The notes under the pieces: model-generated | Told to the model about the DNA's origin: nothing | Seen by the model: the letters and a program-made list of their open reading frames with translations, nothing else | The model's database searches: none | Program-made: the position numbers and the translations under genes | Assembly: GCF_900155965.1 (NCBI RefSeq) | Contig: NZ_FTMG01000002.1 | Span: 643,911-707,910 of the forward strand | DNA length: 64,000 nt | Direction of reading: 5' to 3' | DNA from: Mucilaginibacter lappiensis | Lineage (GTDB): Bacteria > Bacteroidota > Bacteroidia > Sphingobacteriales > Sphingobacteriaceae | Part shown: in pieces, positions 8,458-17,696 of the stretch | Position numbering within the stretch: position 1 is the first letter of the stretch | Layout: each line of letters begins with the position of its first letter

Positions 8458-8567
8458 CCGAACTACCCATTATATGAACAGAGCTTTATCAATTCACATG
8501 ATATCAACGCAAGCAAGTTCTGTCTATTTCTATTACATCTATTTCTATTCATAACAAACCACACCAG

Positions 8568-9272
8568 ATGAAGTACAAAAGAATCTTACTCAAACTTTCG
8601 GGCGAATCGCTGATGGGCGCAAGGCAATACGGTATTGATAACACCCAGGTATTGCAATATGCTCATGACATTAAAAACGTATATGATGCAGGTATTGAAA
8701 TTGCGATTGTTGTTGGTGGCGGTAATATTTTCAGGGGATTAAGTGCCGAGAAATCGGGTATGGAACGTGCCCAGGCCGATTATATGGGGATGTTGGCCAC
8801 AGTAATTAACTGTATGGCGCTGCAAAATGCACTGGAAAGCATTGGCGTGGAAACACGTCTGCAATCGGCCATTAAAATGGAGCAGATCTGCGAGCCTTAT
8901 ATCCGCCGCCGTGCCATGCACCATTTAGAGGTGGGCAAAATTGTGATATTTGGTGCTGGTACCGGTAACCCATATTTTACTACTGATACAGCAGCTTCAC
9001 TACGTGCTATTGAAATTAAAGCCGATGTGGTACTGAAAGGTACGCGCGTTGACGGTATTTATACTGCCGATCCGGAGAAGGATCCCGAGGCTGTACGTTA
9101 CGACGAAATATCGTTCCAGGAGGTTTATGACAAAGGTCTGAACGTGATGGATATGACCGCGATAACTCTTTGCCGTGAGAATAAACTACCGATTATTGTA
9201 TTTGATATGAACCAATCCGGTAACTTCATGAAAATAGCCCAGGGAGAAGCCGTAGGTACCCTGGTACACTAA
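8568..9272 (+). CDS. pyrH: Uridylate kinase (UMP kinase)
   Basis: 234 residues, the usual length for the bacterial hexameric UMP kinase. Amino-acid-kinase-fold motifs: [14 protein letters not shown] at the N-terminus, [10 protein letters not shown], the [18 protein letters not shown] helix, and [13 protein letters not shown] followed by [13 protein letters not shown]. It phosphorylates UMP to UDP in pyrimidine nucleotide synthesis. In many bacteria frr follows pyrH in a tsf-pyrH-frr run; here nagA separates it from tsf and a lipocalin gene follows, so the usual cluster is broken. A terminator (9329-9364) ends the transcript. Confidence 0.97.
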   Translation: MKYKRILLKLSGESLMGARQYGIDNTQVLQYAHDIKNVYDAGIEIAIVVGGGNIFRGLSAEKSGMERAQADYMGMLATVINCMALQNALESIGVETRLQSAIKMEQICEPYIRRRAMHHLEVGKIVIFGAGTGNPYFTTDTAASLRAIEIKADVVLKGTRVDGIYTADPEKDPEAVRYDEISFQEVYDKGLNVMDMTAITLCRENKLPIIVFDMNQSGNFMKIAQGEAVGTLVH

Positions 9273-9328
9273 TTATTCCTGCAGGTTTTAATTTAACGCG
9301 CAGTTTATATTGTTCGTAAAAAACTCAG

Positions 9329-9364
9329 AACCCTGTTATTCCGTAATTGGTGAATAACAGGGTT
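9329..9364 (+). terminator. Intrinsic terminator after pyrH
   Basis: Perfect 13-bp stem (AACCCTGTTATTC and its complement) with a 10-nt loop, followed by TTATTTTTTT. It lies only about 14 nt before the next start codon. Confidence 0.9.
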
Positions 9365-9377
9365 TTATTTTTTTAGC

Positions 9378-9887
9378 ATGAAAGCAGTATACTCGGTAGT
9401 TGTTTTATTATTTACCTTATTGTGGAGTACAGCCAATAAGCCGGTAAATAAGGTTGATCTGGACCGGTTTTCGGGCAAATGGTATTCTTTATACTCGATA
9501 CCTACGATGTTTGATAAAGGCACGCGGGAAACCACCACTACCTATACCCTCAATAAAGATGGTTACTATAATGTGGTAACCATTGCCAAAAAAGGTGATG
9601 ATAATGATTTGCACACCTATAAATCAAAACTTTTTCCGGACAAAAACAGGAACAACGCAGAAATGAAGGCCCAGTTCATATGGCCTATCAAGGTGGATTA
9701 TTGGGTAATTGAGCTGGCGGATGATTACTCGTGGACCGTGGTTGGTCACCCTGATCATAAGTTTCTTTTTATCATGAGCCGCAAACCCACTATTCCCCAA
9801 ACTGAATATAATGAGATCGTAGCCCGTTGTAAAGCCATGGGTTACCCGGTCGAAAAATTGGTTTCGCAACAACACAAAGCCAATTAA
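9378..9887 (+). CDS. Lipocalin family protein, Blc-like
   Basis: 169 residues with a hydrophobic N-terminus (VYSVVVLLFTLLWSTA) that is probably a signal peptide; no lipobox cysteine is seen, unlike classical Blc lipoproteins. The lipocalin motif FSGKWYSLYSIP is at about 30-41, followed by a run of beta-strands, and YWVIELADDYSWTVVGHPD with FLFIMSRKPTIP matches the Blc/VlpA C-terminal half. Lipocalins of this group bind lipids or other hydrophobic ligands in the envelope. The start lies right after the pyrH terminator, so it needs its own promoter. Family confident; exact ligand unknown. Confidence 0.85.
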   Translation: MKAVYSVVVLLFTLLWSTANKPVNKVDLDRFSGKWYSLYSIPTMFDKGTRETTTTYTLNKDGYYNVVTIAKKGDDNDLHTYKSKLFPDKNRNNAEMKAQFIWPIKVDYWVIELADDYSWTVVGHPDHKFLFIMSRKPTIPQTEYNEIVARCKAMGYPVEKLVSQQHKAN

Positions 9888-9906
9888 CTATTGATGCCCA
9901 AATGAA

Positions 9907-9933
9907 AAAGGCCGCCATAAAATAGCGGCCTTT
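9907..9933. terminator. Bidirectional terminator between lipocalin and aminopeptidase genes
   Basis: AAAGGCCGC (9907-9915) and its complement (9925-9933) form a 9-bp hairpin with A and T runs on both sides, between two convergent genes. Confidence 0.8.
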
Positions 9934-9952
9934 GCTGTAAATTGCAGTAAAA

Positions 9953-12454
9953 TTATTTAACGTCGGCACCAAATTCCTTAGCTACATTCTCTGCGGCGGT
10001 GGCTGAGGCAGTATCATTTAACTGGGTACGTTGTGTTTTGATGGTTTGCATTAAAGTACCTACAAATTTGTCGGCTCCATACATTTTGTATTTGATACCA
10101 AAATCTTTAAGCTCGGCTATACCCTGTTGGGCATATTCTGGTTTTTCGATCCTTCCGGTCATATCGGCAAATGCCCTGACGCCATTGAACTTATTTTGTG
10201 CACCACCATTTTTAAAGGTATCATATATGTACGGCCACTCGGCTGTTCCGCCTTTTGTGGCATACAAATTAAATATAGAGGTTGTTAAAGCGCCTTTATT
10301 GTCCTTTTCGAAGGCTTTGGCTTGCTTTAATGCCTCGGGAGCATCTATCTGTCCAATCGCTTCCAAAGCCGCTCCCTGCACCGCGTATGATTCACTGTTG
10401 AGGGCTTGTTTAAACAATGTTAAATTGCCCGAAGCCTTAAATTTACCTAAAGCAGTAATGGCCGCAGCTTTGGCTAATGTATTATCATCGGTTTGAGCCA
10501 GTGAGGCCAATATAGGCTGTGCCGCGGTGCGGATATCCTCATTGGTAAGGTTTAACGCCTTGATGGCTTTGATACGCAGGCCATAGTATTTATCTTTTAA
10601 AGCAGCAATGATGATTTTTTGATTGGCTTTTTCTTTTTGATTGGCAGCAGCAGCTTCAATAGCCTCGTACCTGTCCATATACAATGGTGCATTAAAGTAC
10701 TGGAACGAGAACTCCTCTATGCTTTTATTATCGGTTTTTTTAGCCAGTAAAATTTTATCACCGTCCACATTTACCAGATCGGGTTTGGTAGCTACGTGGA
10801 AAGTTAAAGTATCGGCCTTATCATTCATCCAAACTTTATGGCGCTCTTTTTTACCACCTGCATATATATCAATAGCAAAAGGCAATTTAAAGGTTTGGCC
10901 ATCCTGGTTTTGCTGCAGGTAAATAGTTTGGGTTTTGGTAGCATCATCCCATTTATAGCTGATGTTTAAAATGGGGTGACCTGCACCATAATACCATTGG
11001 TTAAAGTACCAGTTCAGATCTAAACCACTGGCTTCTTCCAGCGCCAGGCGTAATTGCTGGGCTTCGCCATTTTTGAAAGCATTTGTTTTCAGATAGATAC
11101 CCAGTCCTTTAAAAAACGCGGCATCGCCTAAATAGTTACGCAGCATATTTAAAATACGACCGCCTTTTTGATAGGTAACTACGTCAAAAACATCTTCCTT
11201 ATCGTCATAATAAAAACGTACCAGGTTTTTAACTTTGGCATCAGGCGTTCTTAAGTAGTTAAGCAAAGCGTCATGATTATGCTCGTCGCCCACATCCTTG
11301 CCGTATTTATGCTCGGCCCAAAGAGTTTCGCTAAAGTCGGCAAATGACTCATTTACGGTAAGGTTGCTCCAGCTCTCGGCGGTTACATAATCGCCAAACC
11401 ACTGGTGAAACAGCTCATGCACAATAGTGCTGCGGCCATTGTTGTAATAGGCATCAATCAGCTCGCGGTGAGTGCCTTGTACATATTCACCGTGTAAAGT
11501 GGCGGTAGTATTTTCCATAGCGCCGCTTACATAATCGCGCACTACAATCTGCGCGTATTTGTTCCATGGATAATCAACACCCAAAGTTTTAGAATAAAAC
11601 TCGATCACCTCTGGTGTAAATCCGAATATCTCTTTAGCGTAAGGAGCGTATTTAGGTTCCAGGTAATAGTTTACCTCTTTATCGCGCCATTTGTCTTTGT
11701 AAATCTTGAAATCGCCAACGGCCATCATGAACAGATATGGCGAGTGCGGCAGGTCCATTTTCCAGTAATCGGTACGGGTACCATCGGCATTGGTTTTTTG
11801 CGATACCAGTTTTCCGTTGGATAGCGTAACGTACTTAGAAGGAACCGTCATGGTGATCTCTTCGGTAGTTTTTTGGCTTGGCTTGTCAATGGTTGGGAAC
11901 CAGGCCGATGAGCTTTCGGTTTCGCCTTGTGTCCAAACCTGTGTTGGTTTATCCTTTTCGGTACCATCAGGGTTGATAAAATATAGACCCTTAGCATCAT
12001 TTATAGCGGCACTGCCTTTTGATTTTAGTTCATTTGGCTTAGCGGTGTAGTCAATATAGATGGTATAGCTTTCGTTGTTATGGTAAACTTTATCCAGTTG
12101 TATAGCTACCGACAGGCTATCCTTGTAGGTGAATTTCAAAGGTATGTTCTTACCGTTTTTTACCACCGATATATTTTTAAGATCCATGCCTTTGGCATCA
12201 AGCCGTAAGGTGTCGGTTGGGTAAAAATGGGGTTTTAAAGTAACCCACTCTTTGCCGTACAGGTAACGTTTCTTATAATCAAAACGCACATCGAGTTTGG
12301 TGTGTATCAGATCGTTAATCTTGGTGGGTACAGCACGGTAAATTTTCATTTCCGGATCGTCCGGTTTCGGCGCTTGTTGCGCGTACGATGAGGTAAGGGC
12401 TGCCGTTAACGCACACGATAACAACAGCGTTGAAATTGGTTTCAGATCAGTCAT
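9953..12454 (-). CDS. Secreted M1 family zinc aminopeptidase
   Basis: 833 residues with a signal peptide (ISTLLLSCALTAALTSSYAQ). The M1 exopeptidase motif GAMEN is at 311-315 and the zinc site HELFH is at 346-350 with the third ligand Glu at 369 (NESFAD), all intact. The N-terminal domain is the beta-sandwich of the aminopeptidase N family. After about residue 600 comes an Ala/Lys-rich helical part resembling HEAT-like repeats. It probably trims peptides in the periplasm or at the cell surface. It is transcribed divergently from the first permease gene. Mature length fits Bacteroidota M1 peptidases. Confidence 0.93.
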   Translation of the reverse strand: MTDLKPISTLLLSCALTAALTSSYAQQAPKPDDPEMKIYRAVPTKINDLIHTKLDVRFDYKKRYLYGKEWVTLKPHFYPTDTLRLDAKGMDLKNISVVKNGKNIPLKFTYKDSLSVAIQLDKVYHNNESYTIYIDYTAKPNELKSKGSAAINDAKGLYFINPDGTEKDKPTQVWTQGETESSSAWFPTIDKPSQKTTEEITMTVPSKYVTLSNGKLVSQKTNADGTRTDYWKMDLPHSPYLFMMAVGDFKIYKDKWRDKEVNYYLEPKYAPYAKEIFGFTPEVIEFYSKTLGVDYPWNKYAQIVVRDYVSGAMENTTATLHGEYVQGTHRELIDAYYNNGRSTIVHELFHQWFGDYVTAESWSNLTVNESFADFSETLWAEHKYGKDVGDEHNHDALLNYLRTPDAKVKNLVRFYYDDKEDVFDVVTYQKGGRILNMLRNYLGDAAFFKGLGIYLKTNAFKNGEAQQLRLALEEASGLDLNWYFNQWYYGAGHPILNISYKWDDATKTQTIYLQQNQDGQTFKLPFAIDIYAGGKKERHKVWMNDKADTLTFHVATKPDLVNVDGDKILLAKKTDNKSIEEFSFQYFNAPLYMDRYEAIEAAAANQKEKANQKIIIAALKDKYYGLRIKAIKALNLTNEDIRTAAQPILASLAQTDDNTLAKAAAITALGKFKASGNLTLFKQALNSESYAVQGAALEAIGQIDAPEALKQAKAFEKDNKGALTTSIFNLYATKGGTAEWPYIYDTFKNGGAQNKFNGVRAFADMTGRIEKPEYAQQGIAELKDFGIKYKMYGADKFVGTLMQTIKTQRTQLNDTASATAAENVAKEFGADVK

Positions 12455-12755
12455 ATAACAATATTAGTATTTTGTCTTCAAATAAAGTATAAAATAAGGG
12501 AGTAATTATCAATTGACGGGCCCTTGGTTTAAGCAGATTAACTTTAAGTAGCTATGACGTTTTAGGTATACTATATGTTACGATAGATAAAATTTATTTT
12601 AATATGTACCGTATAAAAGCGAACACCGCCTGTACGGATTCGAACAGTATGTGGTGATTTTATTATGTAATTTATTGATTTTAAGCTGTTTAAATAAGTG
12701 GCACAATATTTTAGCCTATATCTTCTGCGACTTTAATGTCTAATAAATTTTTAGT
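12455..12755. other. Divergent spacer between aminopeptidase and permease array
   Basis: 301 bases holding both promoters by position; no clean TAnnTTTG box is obvious on either strand. No other structure could be supported. Confidence 0.4.
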
Positions 12756-15128
12756 ATGATCAAAAACTATTTAAAAATAGCATGGCGTAATTTAATAAAG
12801 AACAAGGCGCATACTTTTATAAATATGGCAGGCCTGTCGGTTGGTTTGGCTTGCAGCCTGCTTATTATGCTATGGGTTCAAAATGAGTTGAGCGTTGATG
12901 CGTTTCACAAAAATGGTGATCGTTTGTACTCGATATATGAACGGCAGTATTTTGATAATAAAATACAAGGGCAATATAATACGCCGGGTTTATTAGCCGA
13001 GGAGTTAAAAAAACAAATTCCTGAAATTGAATATGCTACAGGTAACTCCTACGGAGGCGAAAGTACCTTCCAGGCTGGAGATAAAATATTGAAAATGACC
13101 GGTACCGATGTAGGAGATGACTACCTTAAAATGTTCAGCTTCTCATTATTACAGGGTACTGCGCAAACCGCTTTAAATTCGCCGGTAAGTATGGCCATTT
13201 CCCGTAAAATGGCACAGAGTTTTTTTGGTAGTCCGCAGGCAGCTATTGGTAAAACCATCCGTTTTGAAAATAAAAAGGATTTTAAAGTTACCGCAGTATT
13301 TGAGGATATGCCTAAAAATTCATCGCAAAAGTATGATTATCTGATGAACTGGTATCACTTTGTGGATGCTAATGGTCAGGTTAAAGACTGGGGAAATAAC
13401 TGGCCGGCTACTGTTATTATGCTGCGCGCTGATGCCAACCCCGCATCGGTTGAAAAAAAGTTAACTCATTTTTTAGATAACTTAAACAAAGATCAAAAGA
13501 AAGGCACCTTTACCATAGAGATAGGCATACAACGCTTTGGCGATTTGTACCTTCACAACAACTTTGTTAATGGTAAAATTGAAGGTGGCCGCATTGAATA
13601 TGTACACCTGTTTACCATTGTGGCTATTTTTATTTTGCTGATAGCTTGTATCAATTTTATGAATTTGACCACTGCACGTTCAGTTAAACGCGCCCGTGAA
13701 ATAGGTGTGCGTAAGGTAGTAGGAGCGGTACGTTCTGTTTTAATAAAGCAATTTATCGGCGAGTCGTTACTGATCACTTCGCTGGCGGTAGTAGTATCGC
13801 TGGTCTTGTTGGTATTGCTGCTGCCGGTGTTTAACCAGATTACCCGAAAAGAGATCGAACTGCCCTTTAACCAGGTTGGTTTTTGGGTAAAACTGGCGGG
13901 TATTACCCTTATTACCGGTTTAATATCCGGCAGTTACCCTGCTTTATTTTTATCATCCTTTAATCCGGTTAAGGTTTTAAAAGGAACTATGAAATTAGAT
14001 ACAGGGACTACCCTGTTCCGTAAGGGTTTGGTTATATTTCAGTTTGCCTTGTCGGTTATCCTGATAACAGCTACCATTATTATATCCCGGCAAATGGCTT
14101 ATGTGCAGTCAACAAACCTGGGTTACGACCGCGAAAACCTGATCTACCTGCCAATAAATGGCGAGTTAATACCCAAATACAGCACTTTTAAGGATGAGGT
14201 AGTAGGCATGCCCGGCATAGAATCAGTTACCCGCGTAAGTAATACGCCAACAATTATCGAGAACAGTACCGGAGGGGTTCAATGGATTGGTAAAAATCCT
14301 AATGTCAATATTCAGTTTACACAGATTTCTGTAGGATACGATTTTGTAAAAACTATGAAATTAAAGGTATTGGCCGGACGCGATTTTTCAAAAGCTTTCG
14401 TAACAGACTCGGTAGGGTATATGGTAAATGAAGCGGCTTTAAAAAGAATAGGGTATAAGGCTCCTATCGGGCAACCGCTCACACAGTGGGGCAAGAAAGG
14501 CAAGATCATCGGTCTGATAAAAGATTTTCATTTTAACTCCATGCATGAGCAGATTATGCCACTGATCATCAGGTTGGGTGAACAGGAAGGGTATGGAAGT
14601 TTATTGATCAGAACAGAGCCGGGCAAGACCAAACAGGCACTTGCCAGTTTAGAAACGCTGTGTAAGCAAATTAATCCGGCATTTCCATTTACTTACACTT
14701 TCTCTGATCAGGAGTACTTAAAACTATATCAAAACGAGCAGATCGTAACCAAATTATCAAACGCGTTTGCTTTCCTGGCCATATTTATTTCGTGCCTTGG
14801 TTTGTTAGGCTTGGCCATGTTTACGGCCGAACAGCGGATCAAAGAAATAGGTATCCGTAAAGTATTAGGGGCAAGTTTGGGCTCATTATTCTCCTTGTTA
14901 TCATCAGAATTTTTAGTGTTGGTGATCATCGCTTTAATGATTGCCCTGCCGGTATCGTGGTATGCTATGAACCGCTGGTTGCAGGGCTTTGCCTACCGCA
15001 CCTCCCTGCAATGGTGGATGTTTGCCTTGTCGGGAATGATCATTATTTTAATAGCTACGGTAACGGTAAGTTTCCAGGCAGTTAAAGCCGCTTTAATTAA
15101 ACCGATTAAAAGTTTAAGAAGCGAATAA
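12756..15128 (+). CDS. ABC permease, MacB/FtsX family, array member 1
   Basis: 790 residues. Two MacB-like halves can be read: TM1 (about 20-43), a first extracytoplasmic domain (about 45-280), three TMs (about 287-310, 335-360, 378-405), TM5 (about 422-447), a second extracytoplasmic domain, and three C-terminal TMs (about 668-780), giving eight TMs. Cytoplasmic loops carry the FtsX-type motifs AREIGVRKVVGA and EQRIKEIGIRKVLGAS, expected to dock on an ATPase, and SGSYPALFLSSF. MacB-type pumps use mechanical coupling to act on periplasmic or lipidated substrates. No ATPase gene is adjacent. First of seven tandem paralogs; subgroup A with members 2, 5 and 6. Confidence 0.9.
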   Translation: MIKNYLKIAWRNLIKNKAHTFINMAGLSVGLACSLLIMLWVQNELSVDAFHKNGDRLYSIYERQYFDNKIQGQYNTPGLLAEELKKQIPEIEYATGNSYGGESTFQAGDKILKMTGTDVGDDYLKMFSFSLLQGTAQTALNSPVSMAISRKMAQSFFGSPQAAIGKTIRFENKKDFKVTAVFEDMPKNSSQKYDYLMNWYHFVDANGQVKDWGNNWPATVIMLRADANPASVEKKLTHFLDNLNKDQKKGTFTIEIGIQRFGDLYLHNNFVNGKIEGGRIEYVHLFTIVAIFILLIACINFMNLTTARSVKRAREIGVRKVVGAVRSVLIKQFIGESLLITSLAVVVSLVLLVLLLPVFNQITRKEIELPFNQVGFWVKLAGITLITGLISGSYPALFLSSFNPVKVLKGTMKLDTGTTLFRKGLVIFQFALSVILITATIIISRQMAYVQSTNLGYDRENLIYLPINGELIPKYSTFKDEVVGMPGIESVTRVSNTPTIIENSTGGVQWIGKNPNVNIQFTQISVGYDFVKTMKLKVLAGRDFSKAFVTDSVGYMVNEAALKRIGYKAPIGQPLTQWGKKGKIIGLIKDFHFNSMHEQIMPLIIRLGEQEGYGSLLIRTEPGKTKQALASLETLCKQINPAFPFTYTFSDQEYLKLYQNEQIVTKLSNAFAFLAIFISCLGLLGLAMFTAEQRIKEIGIRKVLGASLGSLFSLLSSEFLVLVIIALMIALPVSWYAMNRWLQGFAYRTSLQWWMFALSGMIIILIATVTVSFQAVKAALIKPIKSLRSE

Positions 15129-15233
15129 CCTCACCCCGGCCTACTCCAAAGGAGAGGGAGGGGTAGTTTGAGGCAAATAAATTATAAACAAATAAATATA
15201 ATTCCTCCCCAAAGGGGAGGTTAGGAGGGGTTT
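15129..15233. repeat. G/C-block palindromic spacer between array members 1 and 2
   Basis: CTCCCC/GGGGAG-type blocks, including a perfect palindrome CCTCCCC-AAA-GGGGAGG at 15204-15220 and a related degenerate stretch near 15135-15165. The same vocabulary appears near 7065-7160 upstream of nagA. Confidence 0.55.
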
Positions 15234-17606
15234 ATGTTAAAGAACTATTTCAAAACCGCATGGCGTAACTTAATAAAGAACAAGGCGCATACTTTTATAA
15301 ATATGGCAGGCCTATCGGTTGGTTTGGCTTGCAGCCTGCTTATTATGCTATGGGTGCAAAATGAGTTAAGCGTTGATGGCTTTCATAAAAATAAGTCGCG
15401 CTTGTATAATGTGTATGAGCGCCGGTATTTTGACCATAAAATTTCTGGGCAATATAACACACCCGGGGTACTGGCAGCTGAGATGAAAAAGGTATTCCCC
15501 GAGGTAGAGTATGCTGTAAATGGGGTATATAATGAGAATAATACCTTCATGGCTCAGAATAAGATATTAAAATATAGAGGCGGAGCCGCCGATGCCGACT
15601 TTTTTAAAATGTTCAGCTATCCGCTTTTGCAGGGCGATGCACAAACCGCATTAAGTTCGCTACAAAACTTAGTCGTATCGCGCAAAATGGCTATAGCCTT
15701 TTTTGGCAGTCCGGAGGCGGCTATTGGTAAAACCATCCGTTTTGAAAATAAAAAGGATTTTACCATCAGTGGCGTGTTTGAAGATCTCCCTGATAATACC
15801 CTCGAAAAATTCGAATATCTTATTAACTGGAATGCTTTCCTGATCGAAAATCCAGGAGCAAAGCAATGGGACAACAACTGGCCGCGCACCGCCATAATGC
15901 TACGCGCAGACGCAAACCCGGTGCAGTTTGAAAAAAAGATAACCCACTTTTTAGATAATTACAGTACCGGTCAGAAAAAAGGCGTTTTTACCATGGAGCT
16001 TGATATGCAGCCATTTGCTCAAAAATATCTGCATGGTAACTTTGCGGGGACTAAGTTTATGGATGGACGTATTGAATATGTGCGCCTGTTTAGCATAATA
16101 GCTGTTTTTATTTTATTGATAGCCTGTATAAACTTCATGAACCTCACCACCGCGCGGTCTGTTAAACGGGCTCGGGAAATAGGCGTGCGTAAAGTTGTTG
16201 GTGCGGTACGTTCGGTGTTGATTAAACAGTTTATCGGTGAATCGTTAATGGTAACGTCATTAGCTGTTATTGTTTCCTTAGCGTTATTAGTGTTGCTGTT
16301 GCCTTTGTTTAACCAGATTACCCAGAAGCAGATTGAACTACCATTTGACCAGGTTGATTTTTGGCTGAAGCTGGTAGCCATCACGCTGGTAACCGGTTTG
16401 GTAGCGGGTAGCTACCCCGCCTTGTTTCTTTCCTCATTTAACCCGGTTAAAGTTTTAAAAGGTACCCTGAAGTTAGATTCGGGTACAACGTTGTTTCGTA
16501 AAGGGCTGGTAGTATTTCAGTTTGTACTATCCATAGTCATGATCATCGGAACTATTATTGTTGCCCGGCAAATGAATTTTATCCAATCCAGAAACCTGGG
16601 TTATGACCGCGAAAACCTAATCTATGTACCGGTAGAAGGGGAGCTTCAATCAAAGTATGAAGTTTTTAAGGCCGAAGCTTTAAAAATGCCGGGGATACAA
16701 TCGGTATCTGTATCAGGTTCAAGCCCCACCATTATTGATAATGGTACAACTGATGTGGAGTGGACCGGCAAAGACCCCAACAACAGCATTAGATTTGTAC
16801 AAACTGCAATAGGGTATGATTTAATAAAAACGCTGAAATTAAGCCTGCTGGCCGGGCGCGATTTTTCCAAAGATTTCCCTACAGATTCGGCAGGTTATGT
16901 TATCAATGAAACCGCACTGAAAAGAATGGGATACACAAACCCCATCGGGCAACCTTTATCTCTTTGGGATCGAAAAGGCAAAATCATAGGCGTGGTAAAA
17001 GATTTTCATCTTAATTCTATGCGTGAGCCTATTTTACCATTAATTTTTTGGCATCAGGAAAAGCAAGCCTATGGTAGTATACTGATTCGCACCGAGCCTG
17101 GTAAAACCAAAGAGGCATTAGCCAGCCTGGAAACCTTGAGCAAGCAAATTAACCCGGCATTTCCATTTAACTATTCTTTTTCTGATGCAGAATATCTGAG
17201 CCTTTATCAAAGCGAACAGATTGTAGGAAAGTTGGCTAACGTATTCGCGCTTTTGGCCATTTTTATTTCGTGCCTGGGCCTACTTGGTTTGGCCATGTTT
17301 ACTGCCGAGCAGCGTATCAAGGAAATAGGTATCCGTAAAATATTAGGCGCCAGTGTAAGCTCACTTTTTAAACTGCTGTCTTCAGAGTTTTTGGTATTGG
17401 TTATTGTGGCCTTGCTCATTGCGTCGCCTATAGCCTGGTACGCTATGAATAAATGGCTGCAAGGCTTTGCTTTTCATACAGAGATACAATGGTGGATTTT
17501 TGCCCTTTCGGGAAGTTTAATTGTATTGATAGCGCTGGCAACTGTAAGCTTTCAGGCTGCCAGGGCCGCGTTGATTAATCCCGTGAAGAGTTTAAGGAGC
17601 GAATGA
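15234..17606 (+). CDS. ABC permease, MacB/FtsX family, array member 2
   Basis: 790 residues, same eight-TM plan as member 1, with the same loop motifs (AREIGVRKVVGA; EQRIKEIGIRKILGAS) and the C-terminal NPVKSLRSE. A 107-nt stretch encoding residues about 9-43 (15259-15365) differs from the matching part of member 1 (12781-12887) at only three synonymous sites, whereas equally conserved protein segments further on differ at many synonymous sites. That is the mark of recent gene conversion or a patchy duplication. It starts with MLKNYFKTAWRN. Subgroup A; substrate unknown. Confidence 0.9.
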   Translation: MLKNYFKTAWRNLIKNKAHTFINMAGLSVGLACSLLIMLWVQNELSVDGFHKNKSRLYNVYERRYFDHKISGQYNTPGVLAAEMKKVFPEVEYAVNGVYNENNTFMAQNKILKYRGGAADADFFKMFSYPLLQGDAQTALSSLQNLVVSRKMAIAFFGSPEAAIGKTIRFENKKDFTISGVFEDLPDNTLEKFEYLINWNAFLIENPGAKQWDNNWPRTAIMLRADANPVQFEKKITHFLDNYSTGQKKGVFTMELDMQPFAQKYLHGNFAGTKFMDGRIEYVRLFSIIAVFILLIACINFMNLTTARSVKRAREIGVRKVVGAVRSVLIKQFIGESLMVTSLAVIVSLALLVLLLPLFNQITQKQIELPFDQVDFWLKLVAITLVTGLVAGSYPALFLSSFNPVKVLKGTLKLDSGTTLFRKGLVVFQFVLSIVMIIGTIIVARQMNFIQSRNLGYDRENLIYVPVEGELQSKYEVFKAEALKMPGIQSVSVSGSSPTIIDNGTTDVEWTGKDPNNSIRFVQTAIGYDLIKTLKLSLLAGRDFSKDFPTDSAGYVINETALKRMGYTNPIGQPLSLWDRKGKIIGVVKDFHLNSMREPILPLIFWHQEKQAYGSILIRTEPGKTKEALASLETLSKQINPAFPFNYSFSDAEYLSLYQSEQIVGKLANVFALLAIFISCLGLLGLAMFTAEQRIKEIGIRKILGASVSSLFKLLSSEFLVLVIVALLIASPIAWYAMNKWLQGFAFHTEIQWWIFALSGSLIVLIALATVSFQAARAALINPVKSLRSE

Positions 17607-17696
17607 TATACTAAAGCGGAAGGCATAAAGCTGAAAGCAATAAATTGGATATGCAAAAAGCTTTAGGCCTTTAGCTTTAAGCTAAATTGACAAATC
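17607..17696. repeat. Inverted-repeat spacer between array members 2 and 3
   Basis: AAAGC-containing words on the left (AAAGCTGAAAGC near 17635) face GCTTT-containing words on the right (GCTTTAGG, TAGCTTTAAGC near 17660-17682). Imperfect hairpin of the common spacer design. Confidence 0.45.

Noticed and set aside
12600..12660. tRNA-like GATTCGAAC near 12638
   Set aside because: No T-stem pairing around the loop and no acceptor or anticodon arm can be fitted.
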